Assembly (NCBI GenBank): GCA_945898015.1
Contig: CAMDGM010000019.1
Coordinates: forward strand, 1 to 64,000
Source: PVC group bacterium
GTDB taxonomy: Bacteria; Verrucomicrobiota; Kiritimatiellia; CAIKKV01
Direction of reading: 5' to 3'
Length of the DNA stretch: 64,000 nucleotides
Part shown: in pieces, positions 26,601 to 34,380 of the stretch
Numbering within the stretch: the first letter of the stretch is position 1
How the letters are laid out: every line of letters begins with the position of its first letter
Made by a program: the position numbers and the translations under genes
Notes under the pieces: generated by a model
Seen by the model: the letters and a program-made list of their open reading frames with translations, nothing else
The model's database searches: none
Told to the model about the DNA's origin: nothing

Positions 26601-26611
26601 TGAAGAGCGCT

Positions 26612-26620
26612 TGTGGATAA
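26612..26620 (-). promoter_or_regulatory. DnaA box (exact match)
   Basis: TGTGGATAA, the reverse complement of the high-affinity sequence TTATCCACA. It lies between the AT-rich tract and the dnaN start. Confidence 0.75.
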
Positions 26621-26642
26621 AGAAAACCGGATGGAGAGTTTC

Positions 26643-27737
26643 ATGAAAATCAAAGTCGCCAAAGATCAGATTCTAAAAGGCCTTCAAATCACACAAGGCA
26701 TCATCGGCGCCCGAAGCACGCTTCCGATTCTGTCCAATGTTCTGGTTGAAACGGACGAAGACAAACTCTGGCTCACCGCCACGGATCTTGAAGTCAGCGT
26801 TCGGTGCGCCATTCCTGCTGAAATCGAGAAATCCGGCAGCACGACGCTTCCCGCCAAAACCTTGTTCAGTATTATCCGGGAATTGTCCGCCACCGATATT
26901 GCGATCGAAGTGGACGACAAGAATTCCGCCTCGTTGACGTCCGGGGCCTCGTTTTTTAAAATTCTTGGTCTTCCCAAGGAAGAATTTCCTCCCCTTCCAA
27001 AATTTGATTCCGGGTTTGCCTATAACCTGGATCAAGCGGTTTTGCGCGATATGCTGGTCAAAACATCTTACGCCTCCTCTTCCGATGAGACACGACAGTT
27101 TTTGAACGGCGTCCTGTTAAGTTTTAAAAACGATAAACTGACGGCTGTGGCGACCGATGGCAGGCGGTTGGCATTGAATGAACATGACTTGGAATGCCCC
27201 AAGGACCAGGAAGCGGATTTGATTATTCCAACCAAGGCGGTTGCCGAGTTGCTGCACAGTCTGGGGTCTGAAGGGACCGTGAAAATAAGGGCCGTTAAGA
27301 ACCAGGTTTCTTTTGAATTCGGAAACCTCTTGCTGTTATCCAAGCTGATCGAGGGGAATTATCCCAATTTCCGCCAGGTGATTCCGTCCCAGGCGGAGCA
27401 TCGCATTCAGATTGAACGGGAAGCCTTGTTCTCGGCAGTGAAACGCGTGGCGCTGCTGACCAGTGATCGATCCAACTCCGTGAAGCTGACGTTTGCTAAA
27501 AACAAGGTGGTGATCAGCGCGCAGACCCCGGACATCGGCGAAGCCTATGAAAGCATTCCGGTCAAATTCACCGGCGCGGAACTGAATGTGGCCTTCAATC
27601 CGGAATTCATCATGGATCCGCTTCGCCGTCTGACCTCGGACGAAGTCTATCTTGAATTCAATGACGAATTGAGCCCGGGCGTGATCAAATGCGATACGCC
27701 TTTCCTGTACGTCCTGATGCCGATGAGGATTGGCTGA
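26643..27737 (+). CDS. dnaN: DNA polymerase III beta sliding clamp
   Basis: 364 residues, the normal clamp length, starting MKIKVAKDQILKGLQITQGIIG, with SARSTLPILSNVLVE-type N-terminal strands and C-terminal VLMPMRIG, matching the usual clamp terminus. It forms the ring-shaped processivity factor. The ATG at 26643 is chosen because GGAG lies 6 bases upstream; a GTG at 26613 would add ten residues and overlap the DnaA box. Codon third positions are less GC-rich than in neighbouring genes. Confidence 0.97.
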   Translation: MKIKVAKDQILKGLQITQGIIGARSTLPILSNVLVETDEDKLWLTATDLEVSVRCAIPAEIEKSGSTTLPAKTLFSIIRELSATDIAIEVDDKNSASLTSGASFFKILGLPKEEFPPLPKFDSGFAYNLDQAVLRDMLVKTSYASSSDETRQFLNGVLLSFKNDKLTAVATDGRRLALNEHDLECPKDQEADLIIPTKAVAELLHSLGSEGTVKIRAVKNQVSFEFGNLLLLSKLIEGNYPNFRQVIPSQAEHRIQIEREALFSAVKRVALLTSDRSNSVKLTFAKNKVVISAQTPDIGEAYESIPVKFTGAELNVAFNPEFIMDPLRRLTSDEVYLEFNDELSPGVIKCDTPFLYVLMPMRIG

Positions 27738-27754
27738 CCGGCGTCGTTTCGGGC

Positions 27755-27783
27755 TTGAATCCGAAATAACGGTCCGGTATAGT
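27755..27783 (+). promoter_or_regulatory. Sigma70-type promoter for tRNA-Gln
   Basis: -35 TTGAAT at 27755-27760, a 17-bp spacer and -10 TATAGT at 27778-27783. The mature tRNA starts 34 bp after the -10, leaving a short 5' leader. Confidence 0.65.
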
Positions 27784-27816
27784 GAAGCCGTTTTTAAATC
27801 CATTTCTCTTGCCGTC

Positions 27817-27890
27817 TGCCCGATAGTGTAATGGTAGCACAACAGACTCTGAATCTGTTTGTCAAGGTTCAAGTCCTTGTCGGGCAACCA
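27817..27890 (+). tRNA. tRNA-Gln (anticodon CTG)
   Basis: 74 nt with encoded CCA. The acceptor arm TGCCCGA pairs with TCGGGCA, followed by A and CCA. The anticodon stem ACAGA/TCTGT encloses the loop CTCTGAA, giving anticodon CTG (reads CAG, Gln). The T-arm contains GGTTCAAGTCC. All arms fold by eye. Confidence 0.95.
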
Positions 27891-27909
27891 ATCAAGTTTT
27901 GGAAAGTAC

Positions 27910-28542
27910 ATGATGAAAGCCTTGCGCCGGTTATTCGGCTATGACGATAAGTTCTTCGACCTTTTGGAGGCCAGCGCCGTGGAGGCGCAAAACAGCGTTC
28001 AGCTGCTCGTCCAGATGATCAGCCAGCCGGCGGGATTGCCCACGCTGGATGAATTCATCCTGTCCCGCCGCAAGGACAAGCGAATCACGGAAAACATCAC
28101 CGAGGAGCTGTGTCGCACCTTCGTCACGCCCCTGGAACGCGAGGACATCGAGGCACTCTCCATTGCCCTCTATAAAATTCCAAAGACCTGCGAAAAGTTC
28201 GGCGAAAAATACCTGTTGTGCGGCAGCCAGATACACGGGGTCAACTTCTCCGAACAGGTCCGCCTGCTCGGGGAAGCGGTGAAGACCGTGCTGCAGATGG
28301 TCAAGCGGCTCCGGACGAAGTCCAACCTGGAAACCGTGAAAGAAGACAATGCCCGGCTGCACCATCTGGAGGGGCAGGCGGACAAGGTCATGCTGGCGTT
28401 GATCCAGGAACTTTACAGCGGCAAGCATGACGCCCTGAAGGTCATCATCCTGCTGGATCTTTACGAACTGTTGGAACGGTGTGTGGACCGGTGCCGCGAT
28501 GCGGGCAACGTGGTCTTCCAAATCGTGCTCAAGCATTCCTGA
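27910..28542 (+). CDS. DUF47 family protein (PhoU-like, putative PiT regulator)
   Basis: 210 residues, all helical, of the DUF47/YkaA family: RRLFGYDDKFFDLLEASAVEAQNSVQLL at the N-terminus, then FVTPLEREDIEALSIALYKI, the signature segment of this family. DUF47 proteins are usually encoded just before a Pit phosphate transporter, as here (26 bp gap), and are thought to modulate it. Start at 27910, 20 bp after the tRNA, or the next codon (27913); GGAAAG precedes it. Cytoplasmic. Confidence 0.9.
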   Translation: MMKALRRLFGYDDKFFDLLEASAVEAQNSVQLLVQMISQPAGLPTLDEFILSRRKDKRITENITEELCRTFVTPLEREDIEALSIALYKIPKTCEKFGEKYLLCGSQIHGVNFSEQVRLLGEAVKTVLQMVKRLRTKSNLETVKEDNARLHHLEGQADKVMLALIQELYSGKHDALKVIILLDLYELLERCVDRCRDAGNVVFQIVLKHS

Positions 28543-28568
28543 GGCGCCCGAACCCTTTTCAAGGCAAC

Positions 28569-29639
28569 ATGATTTTCATTCTCATAGGCGTTATCATTGC
28601 GCTGGCGTTCGAATACATCAACGGATTTCATGACACCGCCATCGCCATTGCCACCAGCATTTCCACCAAGGTCCTGACTCCGCGCCAGGCCGTTCTTCTG
28701 GCGTCCGTTTGTAACCTCGGCGGGGCGTTGGTGGGGGTCACGGTGGCCAGCACAATCGGCAAGGGGTTGGTGGACACCGCCTGCGTGACGCCGGAAACGA
28801 TCGTGTGCGCGTTGGTGGGGGCCATCCTTTGGAATTTGTTCACCTGGTGGCTCGGGCTGCCCTCCAGTTCGAGCCATGCCTTGATCGGGGGCTTGTGCGG
28901 GGCCGCCCTCGCCACGGCGCATGGGAATCTGGCCTGTATTCGCTGGTCGGTCCTGAATCCCGCCACGGGCAACATGGAAGGCCTTCTGCATAAGGTCATC
29001 ATCCCCATGTTCACGGCGCCGGTGATTGGTTTTGTGGCGGGATTCCTCCTCATGGGTGTGTTGATTATGCTGGTTCACCGCATGCGGCCGAGGGTGATCA
29101 ACCTGGTGTTCGGAAAATTGCAACTGGTCAGCGCGGCCTGGATGGGGTTCAGCCATGGCACCAATGACGCGCAGAAAACCATGGGAATCATTGCCTTGTT
29201 GCTGGTCGTGGGTACCCAGAGCGGGGCGTTTGACGGGCTGCCCCCCCTGTTCAGCTTTTTGCGAACGCCGGAATTCAAGGTGGCGTTCTGGGTTAAGGTG
29301 GCGTGCGCGGGAACCATGGCGGTAGGAACGGCCGTGGGCGGGTGGAGAATCATCCGGACGCTCGGCTCCAAGGTGGTGCGCATGCAGCCCATTCATGGCT
29401 TCGCGGCCCAGACCACGGCGGCCGCGGTGATTCATGTCGCCACCCAGTGGGGTATTCCGCTTTCAACCACGCATGTCACCTCCACCGCGATTATGGGCGT
29501 CGGCTGCACGAAGCGGATGAGCGCGGTTAAATGGGGCGTTGTCAGCCGCATTCTCTGGGCGTGGGTGCTGACGCTGCCCGTGACCGGTTTTCTTGCCTTT
29601 TGGCTTCAGAAGGCCGTCTTGGTGTTTTATCACCGCTGA
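28569..29639 (+). CDS. Low-affinity inorganic phosphate transporter, PiT family
   Basis: 356 residues with ten or so hydrophobic helices. The two PiT signature repeats are visible: FEYINGFHDTAIAIATSISTK in the first half and WMGFSHGTNDAQKTMGI in the second, plus SSSSHALIGGL and PLSTTHVTST. It imports phosphate with a cation (proton or metal-phosphate). It is paired with the DUF47 gene. Its last 10 bp overlap the convergent hypothetical gene. Confidence 0.94.
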   Translation: MIFILIGVIIALAFEYINGFHDTAIAIATSISTKVLTPRQAVLLASVCNLGGALVGVTVASTIGKGLVDTACVTPETIVCALVGAILWNLFTWWLGLPSSSSHALIGGLCGAALATAHGNLACIRWSVLNPATGNMEGLLHKVIIPMFTAPVIGFVAGFLLMGVLIMLVHRMRPRVINLVFGKLQLVSAAWMGFSHGTNDAQKTMGIIALLLVVGTQSGAFDGLPPLFSFLRTPEFKVAFWVKVACAGTMAVGTAVGGWRIIRTLGSKVVRMQPIHGFAAQTTAAAVIHVATQWGIPLSTTHVTSTAIMGVGCTKRMSAVKWGVVSRILWAWVLTLPVTGFLAFWLQKAVLVFYHR

Positions 29640-30460
29640 TCAAAATCAAGGCAGGCCTTGAACGTCCCGAACGGGCACTGCCCCGCTAAACGCGGGTATT
29701 CGAATTGTCCCGTTTGACGCAGGGCCTCCGCGCGCCGGCGACTTATGGCGCCGTCCCGGCCGATCATCTGGCCCCACCAGCCCAGGCCGGTCGGGAAAGG
29801 ACCCTCCGGCTTCAGCGACGCGACATAGGCCTGCGGAAACAAGGATTGGAACGCCGGCAGGGCGTTGAGCCAGGAGGCGCAGCGAACGTCCCCCGGGGGC
29901 TCGCCGGATCGCTCGGCTTCAAGGCAAATGGCCCGCAATTCGGTCCGTCGTTCCGCCAGATCTTCGAAGGGGGATTGCGGGCGGACGGCGTTCCGCACAT
30001 GAAGGGAGAGGCATCGCGTGGCGGGATCCATGTCGCCTCGGAAACAGCCGAACCAGCGGCGTTCGGCATCGCTGTGCGCATAGGCCTTCCAGCCCGCGTC
30101 CAGAAGCTCAACCAAGGCGTCAAGCGCACGCGATTCAAACGCGTCGCCATCCGCAGGGCCGGGGTACCGTGCGAACAAAGCTTCAAGGACCCCGATCCGG
30201 GCAGCCCAGGCGGGATTATCAAGGGCGGGTGGAGTGTGGACGGCATTTTGAAAGACCATGGAAAGCATCGTCCAATGACGCGTCAACAGGTCTGTGCGCC
30301 GCAACGCGCTCGAATCGCCGGGCGCGGCGGCCGGCAGCGCGGCGGGATCGCGCAGCTTGCCATGCAGCAGGCCGAGCTGAAGAGCGAAAAACGCGCTCAC
30401 AAACGTCCGGCGCGCCTCGTCTGAAAGCGCAATCGGGACCGGGTATGGAGGCATCGTCAT
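29630..30460 (-). CDS. Hypothetical protein
   Basis: 276 residues, no signal peptide or membrane helix. It contains a His/Trp-rich N-terminal half (LLTRHWTMLSMVFQNAVHT), a charged middle with DAERRWFGCFRGDMDPATR, and a C-terminal segment PTGLGWWGQMIGRDGAISRRRAEALRQ. I do not recognise a family. Coding character (GC-rich third positions, no competing gene on the other strand) is good. It converges on the PiT gene with 10 bp overlap. Upstream, 30461-30635 is a 175-bp spacer shared with a divergent amidohydrolase; no clear promoter was identified. Confidence 0.6.
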   Translation of the reverse strand: MTMPPYPVPIALSDEARRTFVSAFFALQLGLLHGKLRDPAALPAAAPGDSSALRRTDLLTRHWTMLSMVFQNAVHTPPALDNPAWAARIGVLEALFARYPGPADGDAFESRALDALVELLDAGWKAYAHSDAERRWFGCFRGDMDPATRCLSLHVRNAVRPQSPFEDLAERRTELRAICLEAERSGEPPGDVRCASWLNALPAFQSLFPQAYVASLKPEGPFPTGLGWWGQMIGRDGAISRRRAEALRQTGQFEYPRLAGQCPFGTFKACLDFDQR

Positions 30461-30635
30461 GCGGGTACACTACCAATTGCTCAAACAGAGGACGATTATT
30501 TTTTGGCCGGGAAGGACCAGGCGGGGAGTCAACCATTCAGATTAGCGGGGACTTCAGCGTTGCGCTCTCATCGGGATCCTTGTAATAATTGGGTTAGCGG
30601 AGAGTTTGTCCTTTTTCTCTTGTGAAAGGAACATC

Positions 30636-32261
30636 ATGTTTTTCTCACTTTGCATGCGGACCGCGCGGCGCCTTGGAGTTGCGGTTCTTTTTTCGCTTAG
30701 TCTTATTGGGGATGGGTCGGCCTTTGAGAGGTCTGATCTGGCGACGATAACGAACCGCCTGATCTTTTTCGAAAGGCCCCCTTATGCCGTGGGCGCATCG
30801 CGGGCGGTTGCGGATCGCGAGGCTAAGGGAAAAACCGACTTGACGGTCTATTATATCAGCACCAACTGGTACGATCCGCTTTTTACGGTTTCAGCGGTGA
30901 TGCCGATCGACATTAGGCAGACGCCGGAAGCCGTCACATTTCGCCAGGATACAACCTGTCTCACGCTGGATTCGGAAGGGATTGGCTATACGCTTGATCG
31001 GGCGTTTACCAATGACATTTCCGGCGCCCCCTTAATGCGGATTGTCCTGGATTCTATCCGGTTCGATGAAGCGGCGGCCATTAGTAAACGAGACGGAAAA
31101 ATAATCGCCCAGCGCGTGCAGCCGTACGCGTTGTCCTCCCTTGTGGCCCCCCCCTTGCTTCCGCAGGCGGAACGGCTCTTCGCGGAAACCAACCGGTTTG
31201 AGCCCGAGACGGTCATCCGGACGGCGGAAGGGCTCTGGACCTGCTGGCGCTTTGATTTGAAAAGCGAAGGGAGCCCGACCTTCCTGGATTCCCGGGGCGC
31301 CAAGCTGATGATCGGAAGCGGTAAAACCATCATGTTTTACAATGCGGCGACCAAGGCCAAGGCCGGCGAGCAAGCCCGCATGGCCATGCGTTTTCGCGTG
31401 CAGCCCGATGAATCTTTTCCCCTGCCGGCGCCGCCTGCGGTTCGTCCCACGCTGGTCGATACCCATGTGCACATGACGACGACCACGGACTTGCGAGATT
31501 CCATCCTGATGGCGCGCCGCCAGGGGTATCAGTACTGGGCGGTCTCGATTCTTTATAATGAACACCCGCCCTATGGCCGGCTTTTCACGGGCAATGACCA
31601 GCTGTTCGAGGCGATGCGGCGGGCGCCCGATGTGTTCCTCGGCTTTGGACATCTGCAGCTCAACAAGAACGGGTTCCCCGGCTTTCCGCAACCGGGTCCG
31701 GATACGCCCGCGCATATCCAGCGGATGTGGGAACAGGGCTGCGTGGGCCTGAAGACGCTGGTCAAGTTCAGCAAATACGACGTGCAGGTGGACGATCCGC
31801 AGTACGATCCGCTCTGGGCCAAGGCGGCTGACCTGCACATGCCCATCGTATTTCATACGGAAGCCGAGGACACGGGGTCTTCTCATGTCCGAGTCGCAGC
31901 GGTGGCCCGCCGCTTTCCCGGCTCGCCGATGATCCTGGCCCACCTTGGAAGCGGGCAAATCGAGGTGACCGTCCGGGAGCTCAAGGCGACGCCTAACCTC
32001 TATATTCAGCATATGCATCTGGGACTCAAGGCCGCGGATGGCCGGACGGCGCTGGAACGATTGGTTGCCGAGGGACTGACGAATCGGATACTCTTTGGCA
32101 GCGACGTGACCAGCGACCACACTCCCCTGATCGCCGAACGGAATGATCTTGTCTTGCGCCTCCGGGCGCTTCATGTGCCCGAGGGAGCCATTGAGGGAAT
32201 TCTGTTCGCTACGGCTAAGGGGATCATTGAACGTGTCACGCCGCGTCCGGAAGCCCGGTAA
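30636..32261 (+). CDS. Secreted amidohydrolase-2-like protein with N-terminal beta domain
   Basis: 541 residues. A signal peptide (RRLGVAVLFSLSLIGDGSAF) is followed by about 230 residues of beta-rich sequence, then an amidohydrolase TIM barrel starting at VDTHVHM (Asp275, His277, His279), with VFHTEAED, LAHLGSGQ and ILFGSDVTSDH as later metal-ligand segments. This matches COG2159-like metal-dependent hydrolases, but extracytoplasmic and with an added domain. GAAAGGA lies 5 bases before the start. It opens the glycan region, 22 bp before a GH42-like gene. Substrate unknown. Confidence 0.78.
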   Translation: MFFSLCMRTARRLGVAVLFSLSLIGDGSAFERSDLATITNRLIFFERPPYAVGASRAVADREAKGKTDLTVYYISTNWYDPLFTVSAVMPIDIRQTPEAVTFRQDTTCLTLDSEGIGYTLDRAFTNDISGAPLMRIVLDSIRFDEAAAISKRDGKIIAQRVQPYALSSLVAPPLLPQAERLFAETNRFEPETVIRTAEGLWTCWRFDLKSEGSPTFLDSRGAKLMIGSGKTIMFYNAATKAKAGEQARMAMRFRVQPDESFPLPAPPAVRPTLVDTHVHMTTTTDLRDSILMARRQGYQYWAVSILYNEHPPYGRLFTGNDQLFEAMRRAPDVFLGFGHLQLNKNGFPGFPQPGPDTPAHIQRMWEQGCVGLKTLVKFSKYDVQVDDPQYDPLWAKAADLHMPIVFHTEAEDTGSSHVRVAAVARRFPGSPMILAHLGSGQIEVTVRELKATPNLYIQHMHLGLKAADGRTALERLVAEGLTNRILFGSDVTSDHTPLIAERNDLVLRLRALHVPEGAIEGILFATAKGIIERVTPRPEAR

Positions 32262-32283
32262 CACAGGCGGCAAGACGGGGGTG

Positions 32284-34380
32284 ATGATGAGTCAGAACGA
32301 CACGAGTTCAACGTCTGCGCCCTGGTGGCAAACGGACGGACTGGTTATCGCCGGGGGCTGGCATCCCTTGGCGGCGCGAATCCGCCGTGGCATACCGTCC
32401 GAAACCGTCGAGGCGGATTATGCCTGGGAATATACGGAAGAACACATTCAACGGCTGAAGCAGCTCGGCGTGACGCTGTTGCTGGGTCAATTCGACCGCG
32501 GATTCGGCGAAAGCGATCAGGCGGAGGAGCAGGAACGCGCCCGCCAGCAGGCGGCGCTCTGCCATCAGCATGGAATCCGGCACGGCGCCTATCTGGCCAA
32601 CACCGTTTATTTCGAGTCCATGCTCAAGGATCATCCGGAATGCGAGGAGTGGGTTGTTCAAACCCACGATAATCGGCGGGTCCACTACGGCGGATTGCAG
32701 ACATTCCGGTGGGTGGCCTGTTTCAACTCGCCGGGCTGGCGTCTTCGCATGAAGCGCGTCATCGAGCAGGCGATTCGCGTGGTGCAGACGGATCTGCTTC
32801 ACTTTGACAACCTGGCTGTCTGGCCGGAGCCCGACAGTTGCCATTGCGCGCATTGCCAGAAGGCATTCCGGGCCTTCCTCGCCTCCCGTTATCCGGATGC
32901 CGAATCGCAGAAGCGGCGATTCGGTATCACCGGGTTTGAGACGTTCCGCGCGCCCAATTTCTATTTGCGGTTCACGCCCCCATGGGATGTGGATCGGATT
33001 GATAATCCGCTGATGCAGGAGTGGATCGAGTTCCGGCAGTGGACCGTGACGGAGTATATCCGCGAGTTGGCGGCCTACGCCCGCGGGTTGAATCCCGACA
33101 TCTGCATCGATAGCAATGGCCAGTCCATTTTCGGCTTCAACCAGGCGCTGGTTCATGGAATCGATCCGGAGGCCCAGGCGGCGCATGTGGATTTTGTGTT
33201 CGATGAAAATCCGGATGTGAGGCCGGATGACGAACCGGGGGCGGCCGACCCTGCTTCTTCGCGCATGCGTGGCGCGATGTTTTTCCGCCGGACAGGCAAG
33301 CCCTGTGTGTCCGCCTATCGCGACGAGGCGGAGCTGGCGTTCAATCTGGCTTTCCGGGGCCATCCCGGAATCAATGCGCGGTGGGGGTACTCGGAGCCGG
33401 GCCGCGCTCCGCTGCAAGAGGCGCCGCCAGGTGTTGCCGATTTGTTGTCGCAGTTCCGGCGGCACCGGGAGCTGTATGTGGGCGCGCGGTCGGTGGCCCG
33501 GGTCGGGGTCTGGCGGAGCCGGAAGAGCCTGGCCTTTGTCAGCACCGACACCCACCTTTCCGCAGCCGTGCTGGAGCAGCTACTGTTTGTTAACCGCATA
33601 CCCTTCTCGATCGTGATGGATGGGTGCGTCGAGCACGACGATCTTTCGGCCTTCGATCTGCTGATTCTGCCGGATGTGGAGTTTGTCAGCGCGGCCCAGG
33701 TCGCGCGTCTTACGGCCTATGTCGCCGCCGGGGGCAGCCTGCTGATCACCGAACGATCCGGCATCTATACCGGCGAACCCCGCAAGCGGGCCGAGCCGGT
33801 TTTTGCACTGCTTTTCGCCGATCCGGTGGCCGGCGCCTCGTTGAGCGGCGAGGAGGCCTTGACGTTCGATCCGAACCGCCAGTTCGCCGCATGCTTCACG
33901 CCCGGGCAGCCGGCCGCGGCCGTGTATGGAAAAGGCCGTGTCGCCTATCTCCCCGCCCTTGATTATGTGCATCGCCCGCGGGCGTTCCGTAGCGGATACA
34001 ACGTTCATTACGACGGGATCGACAGCCGGTACTGGAAAGAGCCGCGGAACAGGACGGAGATTCTGGAGGCGATCGAGTGGCTGGCCCCTTCGGCGCGAGT
34101 CGTCCAGGCGGACGCCTCGCCGGAGCTGCGGCTGGACCTGTTGCGATTGGCCGACGACCGGTTCGCCATTCCGCTCCTGCGGACGGGGCCGATCACGGCG
34201 CCGCGAGAGGTGCCGCTCCGCCTTCTTACCCGGCGGCCGCCGGGACAAGCCATGCTCTATGCGCCCGGTCTTGACGCGCCGGTCGATATCACGTGGAGCG
34301 TTCGCGGTAACCGGGCCGAAGCCTTTCTTCCCGGAATCCGTCGCCACGGCGTTCTGGTTTTTACGGATCTTCTGGTATGA
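32284..34380 (+). CDS. GH42-like glycoside hydrolase
   Basis: 698 residues, no signal peptide. The N-terminal two thirds look like a TIM-barrel glycosidase: EEHIQRLKQLGVTLLLGQFDRGF, DLLHFDNLAVWPEPDSCHCAHCQKAF, a CxxC-containing CHCAHC element as in GH42 zinc sites, and DICIDSNGQS. The last third has a glutamine-amidotransferase-like fold, FDLLILPDVEFVSAAQVARLTAYVAAGGSLLIT, typical of the GH42 trimerisation domain. The catalytic acids cannot be assigned with certainty, so it may be a divergent family. Its stop overlaps the next start as ATGA (34377-34380). Confidence 0.68.
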   Translation: MMSQNDTSSTSAPWWQTDGLVIAGGWHPLAARIRRGIPSETVEADYAWEYTEEHIQRLKQLGVTLLLGQFDRGFGESDQAEEQERARQQAALCHQHGIRHGAYLANTVYFESMLKDHPECEEWVVQTHDNRRVHYGGLQTFRWVACFNSPGWRLRMKRVIEQAIRVVQTDLLHFDNLAVWPEPDSCHCAHCQKAFRAFLASRYPDAESQKRRFGITGFETFRAPNFYLRFTPPWDVDRIDNPLMQEWIEFRQWTVTEYIRELAAYARGLNPDICIDSNGQSIFGFNQALVHGIDPEAQAAHVDFVFDENPDVRPDDEPGAADPASSRMRGAMFFRRTGKPCVSAYRDEAELAFNLAFRGHPGINARWGYSEPGRAPLQEAPPGVADLLSQFRRHRELYVGARSVARVGVWRSRKSLAFVSTDTHLSAAVLEQLLFVNRIPFSIVMDGCVEHDDLSAFDLLILPDVEFVSAAQVARLTAYVAAGGSLLITERSGIYTGEPRKRAEPVFALLFADPVAGASLSGEEALTFDPNRQFAACFTPGQPAAAVYGKGRVAYLPALDYVHRPRAFRSGYNVHYDGIDSRYWKEPRNRTEILEAIEWLAPSARVVQADASPELRLDLLRLADDRFAIPLLRTGPITAPREVPLRLLTRRPPGQAMLYAPGLDAPVDITWSVRGNRAEAFLPGIRRHGVLVFTDLLV

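Larger units (their letters stand above)
26397..26642. other. oriC: Probable oriC: dnaA-dnaN spacer
   Basis: A 246-bp spacer between dnaA and dnaN. It contains a one-mismatch DnaA box (26474-26482), an AT-rich tract at 26561-26600 suitable as unwinding element and an exact DnaA box at 26612-26620. Fewer perfect boxes are present than in many origins, so the assignment is by location and composition. Confidence 0.6.

Noticed and set aside
30560-30588. TTGCGC-17-TAATAA as promoter of the exported amidohydrolase
   Set aside because: Weak match to both hexamers.
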